Positions 39,116 through 49,876 of a stretch of 64,000 nucleotides of DNA are shown here, in pieces (position 1 is the stretch's first letter; every line of letters starts with the position of its first letter). The stretch spans positions 8,380,001 to 8,444,000 of the forward strand of contig CM075675.1 of NCBI GenBank assembly GCA_037962975.1, given 5' to 3'. This stretch comes from Clitoria ternatea. Its lineage: Eukaryota > Streptophyta > Magnoliopsida > Fabales > Fabaceae. The notes beneath the pieces were generated by a model, which was given only the letters and a program-made list of their open reading frames with translations, was not told where the DNA came from and searched no databases. The position numbers and the translations under genes were made by a program.

Positions 39116-39914
39116 CAAATACAGCACCAGACACGTAAATTCCCCCAAAACAGCCCCAGATTTGTAAATATTTGGGTCAAACAGGCCCAGAAATAATTTT
39201 TTTCCGTTGGATTGCCACTGTTGCTTATTTATTACTCTCATTCTTTTTTTTGGTGAACTATTACTCTCATTCTGCCACGTCACTCTTTAGCTTGCATTCT
39301 CATTCGGGTCCAATTATGGTTTCTAGAGATTTCTAAATTTATAAATATATCGCATTGGTGTATTTAAGAAGATAAATTTGGAATAATTAGAAGTAGAAAC
39401 TCTTTTTATGGGAATGATTTAGGTAGAGGGCGGCTCAAGCCTCTGAGAGATCTAAACTAAATTTAAGGATAAGATTTTTTATTAATAAAATAGTAAAATT
39501 ATCATAATTTTATATAAAATTTATTTTTAGATTTTTTTTAAAATTAACTATTAAATTACCGTAATTAATTTCATTTAACGTTTTTTAATAGACAATAAAA
39601 CTAATCTATTTAATTTTTGTTTGTTGAATCTTAAGTAAGTTTTATTAATTTTAATTTTAAAAAACTTATTTTAAAGTAATTGATACTGAAATTGTGAACA
39701 TTATTATACAAACTACATATGCATTTAAAAAAGAATTTATTCTTTTATATAATTGACTTATCATTTTTCAATCCTATAATTTTTTTAAGATATTTAATTA
39801 TGAAAATAAATCCAATTCATCAAGATTCAATAAATTATCATGCTTCGAATATTTATCAAAGTTTAGGCATTTTTCTTTCAAAAGTATTCATGATTTTAAT
39901 TTTTTAACGCTAAA

Positions 39915-40810
39915 TAAAAAATAGAAAATATCTTTATATATTTTAAATTGTTGAAATCTACTTTGAGTGTGGTAATTATTTTATCTGCAATGTACAAAAA
40001 GTAATCAATTCTAAATAATTCTTGAAGAGATTTTACAATTTCATCAAATTATTTCTTTCTACGAAAGTTTTTCACAAAACTTAAGCTTATATGCATTTCA
40101 AAAGTAATTTCTTTGACAGAAATCAATGCATTTTCAAACCCATTTCCCCTATACTTTTCAAAAATTGAAAAAAGACTTTTTAATTGTTCAATAGCCTTAC
40201 CAATGCACATACCTTTTGATTGTAAATTCTTACTAACCGAGTTAACAATAAATAATATATCATACCAAATAGTTATACCTAACAAAAATTCAAAATTTTC
40301 AAGCTTGTAAATTGCTAAACAATCAACTTCATTGATTGTTTTAGGATCATCACTAACTTCAACTAATTTAAATAAAACATCTCTTATTTGTGGAGTTTGA
40401 AATCTTACATCTTTGACACTTTCAATACGGCTTTCTCAACATGTTTGTGACAACAATTTAGGAGTTAAACTATGTATATGGTCTCGTAAAATTTTCCACC
40501 TTTTTGTAGAAAAAAAAAGTATATATACGTTAGAACACATCAAAGAAAGATGTAGTTTTAGAACAAGAATTAGCCATATCACAAAGTACTAAGTTTAGAC
40601 TATGGTAACCACATGGAATGTAAAATGATCTAGGATTAACATCAAGAAATCTTTTTTTGCACACCTTAATATTTTCCTTTCATATTAGACCCATTATCAT
40701 ATCCTTATCCCTTGATATCATTAATATCAAATCCAACCATTTTTAATTTATCTATATTGACATTAAAAATACCTTTTCTATTTGTATCATCTAGTAGGAA
40801 GAAAAATTAT
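39915..40810 (-). pseudogene. hAT transposase remnant, zinc-finger MYM-type 1-like
   Basis: In one minus-strand frame the text reads LDDTNRKGIFNV, GYDNGSNMKGK, IPCGYHSLNLVLCDMANSC, RIYTLFSSTKRWKILRDH, ESRIESVKDVRFQTPQ and LLGITIWYDILFIVNSVSKN, then FRIDYFLYIADK. This is the order of the catalytic half of plant hAT transposases with the DUF4371 type core. Stops interrupt it at 40707-40705 (TAA where Gln is usual before GYDNGS), 40532-40530 (TAA for Gln before RIYTLF) and 40438-40436 (TGA for Trp before ESRIES). The N-terminal finger and the C-terminal dimerisation part are missing or unreadable. Confidence 0.8.
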
Positions 40811-41159
40811 GCAAGTATTTTTTTACCAAGGTTGAAATGGTTATAATCAACATTTTAAGACTCAACTATTTATGAAAAGATGATGTTTTCTACCATCATA
40901 TATAACATCAAATTTGGTGGAAATGTGATATTTTATGGGTTATTAGGTTATTTCAAATGGTTAATTGACGAATGTACCAAAATTTTTAACATGTATACTA
41001 TTTATCAACAACTAAATAATATATACACGAATCTAAAAGTTTAAATGTTAGTCAATTAGATTTTCCATATTTAATAATAGGCTTTAATGTAAAATTAACA
41101 CCTAAAAAATCTTGAATTTTGGTTACACCCCCTGTAATAATAAAATTTAGTTTTTGGGC

Positions 41160-41717
41160 TGGACACTAGCCCTAATTTCCTCATAAAATAATAACCAATG
41201 TGAACAAGATGCTGTCAACATCGGATTGGATTCCACACTAGCCTTAATGAAACCACACTTCCTCGACCGGAGTCATAGCCCTTTTGAGTGGCTAATGACC
41301 GGAGTCACGAGAAGATAAGACCAAACCAACGGTCAAAACCTATAAAGATCAATCCCCATGTGATGTACGGACCTGTTCTGGCACACAAAACGAGGTATGA
41401 CATGACACTCCTTCGCTATAAATACAGCAAACACTCACATAAGTGGTAAGCTCTTTGGTACTCATCTTATTAATCTGATATAGCTCTGATGTTAGAATCC
41501 GGAGTGTATTTGCAGGTACTACCCCTTCACTCCTCAACACGTTGGGACAGAGTTTAGAGCTCGACAAAGTCCACTGACACCAGCCTTGTCCACAAACCAG
41601 CCCAGAACACGAGACCGAATCAGGACAACATGACTAAATTCACTTACACATCATATCATGAGTCTGCACACCGGTTGTGCATAAGGTACTTTATCCCTTT
41701 GCACTCTGGCCATATCA
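41160..41717. repeat. solo LTR inserted in the left TIR
   Basis: 558 bp starting TGGACACTAGCC and ending GGCCATATCA interrupt the left TIR exactly where the right TIR is continuous. It has a TATA box (CTATAAATA, about 41416-41424) and a GTATTTGCAGGTACTACCCC block. That block resembles the CTTTGCAGGTGACACCACC of the gypsy LTR at 52037-52767. The flanks TGGGC and AAGGC could be a degraded 5-bp duplication. The orientation by the TATA box is plus. Confidence 0.65.
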
Positions 41718-42067
41718 AAGGCCCCCATAATTTTTTTTATTAATATTAAGCCTTTGTTGTTAACTATTTCTGTTAAGTAATGATGTGTAACATTTTAGAA
41801 GTGCCACTAGGGCCACATGTGTCAATTAAGTGTTGAGTCACCATTGACATGTTTTTTTTAAAAAGTATTTATTGTATAGCGATTTATTTGTTTAATCGCA
41901 AACAAAAATAAACATACATAACTCAACTCCAACTAGAGTTTGATGGTAGTGTAAGGAAGAGGAAAAACAAACAAAAACTAAAGCAACAAAACAGAACCCT
42001 TTGGATCTTCGAAAGAAAACCTTTTCACAGTGTGAAGTTGAGGGGATGAATGAAATGTCGTAGGTGA

Positions 42068-42480
42068 ATGACCACACCCTCGACCCCAAGGAAATTGAAG
42101 CCAAAAAACCCAATACCTTCACCATCGTCTCAGCTCACACTTTGGTCATCATTCTTCCTTGCATTCATCCTCTTCTTCTTCATCCTCTCTCCTCCGTTGC
42201 CCTCCGCCTCTCCCCACCCACCCTTGACGACTCTTGAGGTGGCTCCCACTGGGGCTCCTCATCCGTGCCAGCGTCTTCATCATCGACGGCGAAATCAACG
42301 ACGTCGCACTCCTTCGCAAGCTCTTCGACGTGGTGCCATTAACACATGTGATGCACCTCGCAATGCAGGCGGAGGTTCACAGAGTTCGTGAACCTTCTAG
42401 AAGCTCGCGAACTAATTTTCAATTTGGGGTGCATATTGCAGCTTCTTTCTCTCCTCTTTCTAGGATCAAGGTTTTCGATG
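42068..42480 (+). pseudogene. GAE: fragment of UDP-glucuronate 4-epimerase (GAE)
   Basis: Two pieces. From 42068, STPRKLKP then QLTLWSSFFLAFILFFF corresponds to the short N-terminal tail and single membrane anchor of plant GAE enzymes. From about 42250, in another frame, VFIIDGEINDVALLRKLFDV and PLTHVMHLAMQAEV match the part after the Rossmann loop. The NAD-binding glycine loop between them is missing and the frame changes, so no enzyme can be made. After about 42390 the similarity fades; VNLLEAREL may continue it in a third frame. Intact GAE makes UDP-galacturonate for pectin in the Golgi. The fragment lies between long TIRs, which points to transposon capture. Confidence 0.78.
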
Positions 42481-43600
42481 CTCCGAGAATGGTAGGCCTG
42501 ACACTTTCTACACCAAGTGGCGTTGGCAACCCAAAGATTGCAACTTGCCAAGGTTTTAACCCACCCCACCTTTTTTATTTCTTGTTTTGTTTAATTTGTT
42601 ATTTCTTTTTTTGGATTTTACTCTTTGATTTTGGTTTGGTCGAGAGAAGGTAGTGCTGAGGAAAATGAAGAGAGGAGGAGAAAGTATTGATTGATTGGCC
42701 ATCAATGTATATGTTGTTTCTTTGAACACGAAGCGATTTGGGATTTTGTCTCGTTTATTAGTTATGGAGTCACCGTTCATAAGCTACCATTTTTTTAATG
42801 TCCCAATATTGTTTTTGTATGAACTATCCTGTTTAATCAAATAAACATAAGATGCTAGTTTTTTATATACAACCATATTGTAAGTTTTATATTTGTTGGC
42901 ATGGCGTCCACGAGAAACATTGAATCACATTCTGAGATTAATATAAATGGTCAACTAGTAATACTAAATTCTAGAGTAAGTTACCAAAATCAAGCGTTAT
43001 TCCAAAACTTAGGAATTATTGGGGACTTTCAGATTTGAATTGAAACTTGATAAAAAGCCTGATATAAGTGATTAAGCAATCTGAAATAATTGTTGCAGAA
43101 GCTAAGCTTACATATAAATTCTTCTTTTTAATTAAGACTAGTAGTATATAAATTTGAGTATTAATTGTTACTAAAATCATTAGCTGTTTACTTCCTCTTT
43201 TTTAAGTCTATTGTTGGTCTCTGTTTTCTTGTACCTGTTTTACTTTCTCTGTTTTTTATTAGTAGTTTGATAGAATAACCGCTAAGAATGGTATTGTTTG
43301 CGTTAAGAAACATGAATGTTTATTTTTGTTTGTAGTTGAACAAACAAATCAGTGACAATAAATACTTTAAAAAAACATGTGTTAGTGATGACTCAACACT
43401 TAATTGCCACATGTGATCCTAGTGGCACCTTTACGTCACTACTTAACAGAAACAGTTAACGACAGAGACTTAATACTAATAAAAAAATTATAGGGCCTTA
43501 AACTAAATTTTATTATTACGGGGTAAAACCAAAATTCAAGATTTTCTAATTAATTTTACATTAAAGCCTTTAATAATATGCCTTTTTAAAATCTAACAAA

Positions 43601-44159
43601 AAAACCATATTGTATAATTTTGTTACATGTATTTATACATCACATTACTTTATCAACAAATACATAATATATAAAATTAAACTTGAATATATTTAAATTA
43701 TACTTTCTACATTATATATTACATCTTTATAAAATATAACTAAATACAAATTTGTGTTATAGACGTGTGTTAAAATGGTGAAATTAAGCTTTATATTAAA
43801 AAAACAAAGAATATCCTATTTTATATATCAAATGATTCCTATTAATAAAATTTAACAAAATTATTTTGCTTGACACTTGAATTTAAGACTGCATGCTACA
43901 TGAAACTTTGATATGCAATAAAGTACAAATATCTAAATGAATGTATGAGGATGTGCTAACTTGGGGTTTAGGGTAGTTTTTGGATTTTAATTTTAAAATT
44001 AAAAAAAATCAAAACTTGTTTTATTTTTAGTTTCATGTTTTATTAGTTTTTATAGTTTTGAATTTTAAAAAGTTGTTACTAAAACTTTTATAATTATAAT
44101 CAAAACTACTATATACAAAAACAACAATATAATAATACTAATGGTAATAATAAATCTTA
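43601..44159. other. intergenic AT-rich, no gene seen
   Basis: AT-rich with no coding signal, between the long-TIR element and the GGT-rich tract. Confidence 0.55.
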
Positions 44160-44875
44160 TACAATGATGGTGGTACTGCTAGCAATAATAGTGGTAGTGA
44201 CAATGACGATGCCAGTGGTGGTGGTAATGGTGATAACGACAACGATAATAATGGTGATGATTGTAGTAGTCTTGATGGTGGCAAGGGGCGATGACAATGG
44301 TGATGGTGATCATGATGATGGTGGTGGAAGAGGTGGGGGTCATGGTGGTGGTGGTGGTGGTGCTGCCGCCAGTGGCAACAATGGTAGTGGTGGTTGTGAT
44401 CGCAGGAGTGGCAACGGTAATGGTGGTTGTCATGACAGTAGTTGTGATGATAGTAATGAGAAGGTTGGGGTGGTGGTGATGATAGTGGTGGTCGCGACGG
44501 TGACGATGGTGTAAGGTGTGGTGATGATGGGAACAACAGTGGTGGTGGCGACAGTGATGGCAGTAGTGATGGTGGTCGTGCTAGCGATGACAATGATGAT
44601 GACGGCGATAGTGGTGATGTTGTTGGTGGTCGTCATGACAATCGTGATGACAAAGATAATGGTGGTGGTGGTAGTGGTAGCGGCAGTAGTGGCAGTAGTG
44701 ATGGTAGTGGTGGTGGAAGGGGTGACAACATGATAGAGGTGGCAACACTAATGACGATAGTGACTATAGTGGTGGTAGTGGTGGCGATGGTGATAGTGGG
44801 AATAACAATGGAGGTTGTGGTGGCAACGGTGACAATGGTGGTGGCTGTGGTGGGAATGACTCTAGCGAGTAGTTC
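44160..44875. repeat. degenerate GGT/GAT trinucleotide-rich tract
   Basis: About 715 bp of purine/T-biased sequence on the plus strand made of GGTGGTGAT, GTGGTAGTG and GATGATGGT words. G and T dominate one strand throughout. Every frame is open for long runs on both strands because the repeat lacks stops; the Val/Met/Gly- or Thr/His/Ser-rich translations are artefacts. Probably an expanded and drifted microsatellite. Confidence 0.85.
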
Positions 44876-45291
44876 CAATAAAATTTTTAGAGGATGAGAA
44901 AAAAATCGAAGGAATCAACATAGAGGTTTAATGGTAAATTGACAACAAAGGGTATGTTAAATCCTGGTTTAATGGTAAATTAATATCCCAACTTAGATGT
45001 TCTTTGAAAGGATTATGAGAAAATGGAACAAACTTTATAAGATACACAGGTGAATCACAAGCCTTGGCCAACTATAGATTTTTTAACATGATAACAATAT
45101 ATTAGTCATATTTAAAGTGCTAACTTATGTAGGCCTGTCATAGGAAACACAGGAGACCTTTAGGAACAAATGACAGAATCAAGTGCAATTCAAAACCAAA
45201 ATGTCAAACATGATAAAACACCCCTAAAATGTTTTTATGAAAATAACAAACCTCTTGAAAGCAAGAAATGATGAAATACAAACAAAATTAC
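44876..45291. other. no gene seen; junction where the HD-Zip 3' exons should be
   Basis: The exons for the second half of START and for the HD-SAD/C-terminal region of the adjacent pseudogene are absent here, and nothing coding was found. Confidence 0.55.
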
Positions 45292-47450
45292 CTTGGAGAA
45301 ACCGTTGGCCATATCCTGAATAACACAGCCGGAGGTAAGCCTCCTACAGCTCATTAACGGGTTTCCATCAGCATTTCGACCAATGTCAACCGAAACATCT
45401 ACCACAATCCGGACACCTTCTCCATGCATCTTGCAAAACCTGAGGAAACTCAATTGACAAACAGGAACCAGAGGAGAAAGCATTTGCATCTCAGCATGCA
45501 TCTGAAAAGCATTTTCTAATCAGTTCCAGCTATACACGGCTAAGACAAAACACAAGGCAGAAAAAAAAAACATACCACTTGCAATGCTCTGTTCCTAGTC
45601 CCTCCCATGCCACCGGATATTACTTCAACGGTGACAGCACCAGCAACCATAGTTGAAAACATCTCCACCCATCGATCCTATTGACATAAATGATTAAACA
45701 AAATTGTACAACGAACTATACCAAATCATCAAGACCAAATGGTAATCATATTCATTTACAACTCTACAAGTCATATCAACATACCAAATCCTTCTACAAG
45801 AAAATTTTTTGAACTTTATACCGAATTTCATGAACTATCAGAAGATAAATATGAATGTGATACAACAAAGCAAAGCATTTTTGTGAAATCAATTAAAATT
45901 TATGCAAGATTGTTAAGTTGGGTACCATACTACATCCATCAAAGTATCAACGAAGGCCAAGCTTTTGACTATTACCACTCCAGTCTCTCTTGTAACTTTG
46001 GTTACATAACTAGCAGGCTTTGGACTGTTGTGAGAAGAAAACATTCTCGCATACTCCTCATGATTCAGTGCTTCACTTCTTCCATCAGAATTCTTACTCC
46101 AAAGAGGGGTATCAGGCTGAGCCATCTTAATCAATTCATCCATAGCAGTTAGTGTGAGATCAATAAGCATAGATCTCTCAAGCTGGATTTCATTTCCCAT
46201 TAATCCCATTGGTGATCTACCACTCATGCTAGACATTGCAGGTGACACGCTGAAAGCTCCATCCCCAACATCGAGCCCCATTGGTAAGGACATGCCACCA
46301 AAGTTCACAGAACCACCCATTCCATTTCTTCCAAGCTCTAGCCCAGTATTTGAGCCCGGCATAGCAATGGGACTGGCCAGTAATGAGAGGAGACCCCCCA
46401 AGAACTTGTTCGATAAGGCACATACTCTGTTTAATTCATCTTTCAGTTGGGCATTTTCAATCCTGGCCTGGTGTTCCTCCAGTGAAATTTGGCAGGAATG
46501 GCAGCGCCACTGCAGTTGTTACACATTGGATTCGCCAAAGCCTCCTTCATTAAGCTGTTGTCAGCCCGGAGCTTCTCATTTTCTTGCCTAAGAAGCATGT
46601 TCTCATGACGCTCCTGTTGCGTCTGGTTCAACAAAAGGAATTCTAGTTCTATTAATACAATTCCCAAATACAATCAACAAACTATTTAGAAGCATACAAT
46701 TACTAATGCATGCCCATCATTTACCCTAACCATAAACCCTAGATAATTTTATAGACAGGAAATTAAAACGGGCCCCTTAATTTTTAATCATGTGTCATAT
46801 TCAACGTAAAAGGCTGGGAAAGAGGAGTGAATGATTTCAATCAATTCCAATTTACCTTCATTTGGGTTCACCGATTATGGAACCAGAACTTGACTTGCTT
46901 ACTCTCCAAGTTAAGCCTCTTACTAAGGTCTGCTCTTTGCTTCTCATCTGGATGAGGGCACTCCTTGTAGAACCTATACAAATAAAGCAGCGGAAAATTG
47001 AACATAAAAAAATCACCCCAGCAGACAACTAATAGCAGATAACCACATTATTTTATTCGTTGAAATAGAAGGGAAGGGGGGATGAGTGTCAAGACCAAAG
47101 TTCAAACCTTCAACCCAATATTTGATGCCCACATCAAACACCAAATGTGTTGGGCTTTCGGAACACAAATAATCACATTTGATTAAAAAAAGAACACAAA
47201 GGATTGCTGAATTTCATAAAGCCATACACTTCAAGCTCCTGAATTTGTTGAGTGTGTCTATGGTATTTCTTCTTCTTTTTCTGTGAATTGTCATCACCAG
47301 CATCTTGTTCATCCCCAGATCCACAATCAAAATTATCGCTTCCGGACCGGCTTTCATAATCATCATCCCCCAACCTCCCCAGCAAACTGGTATCAAAACC
47401 TTCCCCAAGTAGACCCAACTCACCATGGCCCTCCATTATCCTTTGCTGCA
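45292..47450 (-). pseudogene. HD-Zip class IV homeodomain factor, ANL2/HDG-like, broken
   Basis: Minus-strand exons: about 47450-47228 (MEGHGELGLLGEGFD, an acidic stretch, KKKKKYHRHTQQIQELE), 46973-46856 (FYKECPHPDEKQRADLSKRL to KQVKFWF), 46622-45934, 45677-45576 and 45501-45292. They cover the homeodomain, the leucine-zipper/ZLZ (ERHENMLLRQENEKLRADN, CNNC) and the first part of START (TAMDELIKMAQP, DRWVEMFSTM, LSPLVPV). Defects: homeodomain helix 3 reads WFHNR then TGA (46870-46868) in place of WFQNRR. One base is lost near 46490 after AAIPAK. The rest of START is missing, and so apparently is the exon before MEGHGE. Intact family members control epidermal and anthocyanin genes. The acidic N-terminal part most resembles ANL2-type proteins (from memory). 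Confidence 0.87.
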
Positions 47451-48450
47451 GAACAATACATAAATTTCATTAGCAACAATAACAAGAAGCATGAATAACA
47501 TCATTCACAAATGAAATTCAAAATCCATGCACACACAATGAAAGTACTAAACCAGGGATGAAATTGAAGATACATTGGATAGAGACAAGTTGGAAAAATT
47601 TTGCTTTGAAATGGTTAAGAGTGAAGTAAAAAGAGATGGCTCAACAACAGAAACACTAGCCATGAAGGTACTAATCAAAATTGAAATCCTCAAAATCCCT
47701 ACAAAATAAAAACTTTATGTACCCTTTTTTCTCTCCCAAAGTTTTTTATACACCAGAGAGTTTCTTTTGCTGACCCTTGTATTCTTCAGTTCTATTCTGA
47801 AATTGTTATTGTCAAAGTTTCGGTTTCTTTTACTCATCTTTTGGCCTTTATCCCAAAGTTTATTCAAATTTTCACAAATATTGAATTCTTTTAGGACACA
47901 CAGACAGAACCAAAAAAAAAAAAATTAAGAAACTTGTTTCCTTGTCAACGCCCCATGCATGACTTTTACCTCATTTCTCTCTCCTGAATTAAGTTCATTT
48001 CAGATGCAGATGTAAAGAGAAACAAGACAAGAAAAGAAAAAGCCGACCCTAAGTTCACGCCAGTTTCACATTTTTCACAAAATTCACAGTAGAAAGAAAC
48101 AAAGAAACTCCATACAAATAAGAGAAAATGCCCCCTCAAAAAAAAAACTTCCTGGATTTCATACCGACTTGACAAAATATTTGTCAGCATTGAAAAAAAA
48201 AAGGGTCTTTGCAAAAGTCATTGCATAAGCAAGGACATAAACCTTAAACAATATGAAAGTGAGAATTTTTTAATGAAGAAAGTGCAAAAAGAAAGAAACA
48301 GAAACAAGATTCACACTGAGCATGATAAAAAACAAAAGATCCAGTTGACTCACCACCACCCTTTCTCATTCACTGATACAAAATGATAGAATATAGCTCA
48401 AACAACAAAATGATAGAAATCTAACTCAAAGAGATTCACTTTATTCTCGG
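47451..48450. other. no gene seen between HD-Zip pseudogene and PORR gene
   Basis: May hold the former 5' exon and leader of the HD-Zip gene and the 3' UTR of the PORR gene. A poly-A patch is near 47910-47925. No ORF with recognisable content. Confidence 0.5.
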
Positions 48451-49842
48451 CTAAGATGTCTTTTGCAATGAAATACTATTATCAAAGTCATCATCCTCAT
48501 CTCCGGAGTCAACCTCAGAACCTATATCTGATGTCAAATCGTCCTCTGCATTCTTATATCCCCCCACATCATCTTCACCCTTAAAGTCTCCACAAGCATC
48601 CTCTACATAGGCTCTTGTTACCTGTCCCATTTCATCATCCAACCTGCTTCTCCTATACCCAACCAACTCCCTATCAACATTGGCCTTTCGCGGGCTCAAC
48701 AAGACCAGCTCAGCCAACTTCCTCCTTGCCAAATACAGGTCATTCGGCTCAATCAACTCCCCCTTCCTATACGCCTCCCTAAGAAAAACAGTGTGAAGCT
48801 TCCCCTGATTCCCTCTAGTGGAAACATAAAATATCCCCTGATGCTGGAGGAGGAACTCCTTCAACTTCTTGGGCAAATTCATCGCCATTCGGAAATGTGC
48901 AATCCTCTCCAACGTAATCTTCTTCTCCACAGTCAAGGACAACAGTTCATGAATGGTGGCAACAGCCCTCTTCTCCATTCTCTTCTGGGCCTCAAGGGAC
49001 CTCAAATCATACCCAGAGACATCCTCATAAGGGGACCAATAAGGAAGCCTCTGCCACTTCCACATTGCAATCCTAAAATACTTACGAATCTTAAAACCAG
49101 GTGGAAAATCAATCACAAAAGAAAACCTAACATCTTCAGCATCACCACCTCTCTCTCTGTACACCCTCTCCCTAACTTCTTCAATCGCACATTTTGCTAA
49201 CCTAGGGTCTCTCTCCACGAGCTCAATGTACTTATTCCTAGTTTCCTTTGCATCAATCAAACGAAAAAACTCAGGGTACCTCAGAACCACTGACAATTCG
49301 AAGTCATCCGGCAACCCAAATGCAGCGCGTGCGATTCGCACGTGCTCAAGGCGGAGCCGGTGCTCGTTCGACATCATGAGGAGCTTCCGGAGACGCGTGA
49401 CTGCGCGTGGGACCTGAGAAGCGAGCGCGTGGCGCTCCTGCTCGATCTGGAGGATGGCCTTGCGCGTTAAGCGACAGAAGAGGATGCGTTGAACGGGATG
49501 CTCGAAGATTTCGAACACGTGTGGGAATTTGAGGACGAATGCGCCAGCTTCGTGGCGTGGGAAACCGAAGCGGCGCGCTAGGGTTTCGAGGCGCGAGATT
49601 GGGAGCGATTGGTTGGGTTCGGAGAGGACAAGGTTCTGGAATTTCAGGACCTTGCGGGTTTTCTTCTCGATTTCCATGTAGTTGTCGTAGCCGTGGTCGC
49701 GAACCCTGAGCTGCTTTTTGGGGATTGCGGTGGATTGCGACATTTCTCGTGTGGAATTGAAATTGTGGGTATGGTGAATCAATGCGAAATTGTTGATATT
49801 GTGCTTGATGAGATTGGAGGTTCGAGTAACGAAGACTCGCAT
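48451..49842 (-). CDS. PORR-domain organelle RNA-binding protein (WTF9/RPD1 type)
   Basis: Intronless, 463 aa. The first 35 residues (MRVFVTRTSNLIKHNINN) are rich in Arg, Ser, Asn and His and poor in acidic residues, as in a mitochondrial presequence. Then comes the PORR domain (about residues 50-385): HGYDNYMEIEKKTRKVLKFQ, RLETLARRFGFPRHEAGAFV, LKFPHVFEIFEHP, DDFELSVVLRYPEFFRLID and KITLERIAHFRMAMNLPKKL, ending near QHQGIFYVSTRG. An Asp/Glu-rich tail closes it. The family binds organelle RNA and promotes group II intron splicing. WTF9-like members act on mitochondrial rpl2 and ccmFC (family knowledge; which member this is remains inference). The start at 49842 is the first ATG and gives the targeting peptide. 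The coding part is more GC-rich than its flanks. Two telo-boxes lie just upstream. Confidence 0.92.
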   Translation of the reverse strand: MRVFVTRTSNLIKHNINNFALIHHTHNFNSTREMSQSTAIPKKQLRVRDHGYDNYMEIEKKTRKVLKFQNLVLSEPNQSLPISRLETLARRFGFPRHEAGAFVLKFPHVFEIFEHPVQRILFCRLTRKAILQIEQERHALASQVPRAVTRLRKLLMMSNEHRLRLEHVRIARAAFGLPDDFELSVVLRYPEFFRLIDAKETRNKYIELVERDPRLAKCAIEEVRERVYRERGGDAEDVRFSFVIDFPPGFKIRKYFRIAMWKWQRLPYWSPYEDVSGYDLRSLEAQKRMEKRAVATIHELLSLTVEKKITLERIAHFRMAMNLPKKLKEFLLQHQGIFYVSTRGNQGKLHTVFLREAYRKGELIEPNDLYLARRKLAELVLLSPRKANVDRELVGYRRSRLDDEMGQVTRAYVEDACGDFKGEDDVGGYKNAEDDLTSDIGSEVDSGDEDDDFDNSISLQKTS

Positions 49843-49851
49843 ATTGGGGAT

Positions 49852-49876
49852 TTAGGGTTTTGGGGGTTTAGGGTTT
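49852..49876 (-). promoter_or_regulatory. paired telo-box motifs in the PORR gene leader
   Basis: AAACCCTAA occurs twice on the minus strand (49860-49852 and 49876-49868), 10-35 bp before the ATG. Telo-boxes are common in leaders and promoters of plant genes for translation and organelle gene expression, which suits a PORR gene. Confidence 0.6.

Larger units (their letters stand above)
33617..39130. mobile_element. MULE-type transposon carrying a plant-mobile-domain gene
   Basis: A plus-strand plant-mobile-domain gene (33617-35816) and a minus-strand MULE transposase gene (36046-38733) lie tail to tail, only 229 bp apart. A subterminal tandem array (38881-39115) lies upstream of the transposase. 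Association of mobile-domain genes with Mutator-like elements in plants is known. Treating the two genes as one element is inference, since the terminal inverted repeats were not found; the limits are approximate. Confidence 0.5.
41055..43600. mobile_element. long-TIR element with captured epimerase fragment (Pack-MULE-like)
   Basis: The right end 43320-43600, read as reverse complement, matches the left end in two pieces, 41055-41159 and 41718-41910. Shared words include GGCTTTAATGTAAAATTAA, AATCTTGAATTTTGGTT, AATAATAAAATTTAGTTT, ATTAAGTGTTGAGTCA and AAAGTATTTATTG. The TIRs are therefore about 280-300 bp, typical of MULEs, and about 1.4 kb of unique DNA lies between them, including part of a gene. 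The left TIR is split by a solo LTR. No transposase is present, so it is non-autonomous. The 9-bp target duplication could not be confirmed. Confidence 0.72.

Noticed and set aside
38858..39283. Overlapping ORFs of 68-131 aa on both strands
   Set aside because: Arise from the 100-bp tandem repeat, a non-coding subterminal zone; the translations repeat only because the DNA does.
44138..44878. Several overlapping ORFs on both strands, Val/Gly-rich or Thr/His-rich
   Set aside because: They come from the GGT/GAT low-complexity tract, which lacks stops in many frames; no domain, start context or splice structure supports a gene.
48793..49200. 135-aa plus-strand ORF
   Set aside because: Shadow of the PORR coding sequence on the opposite strand.
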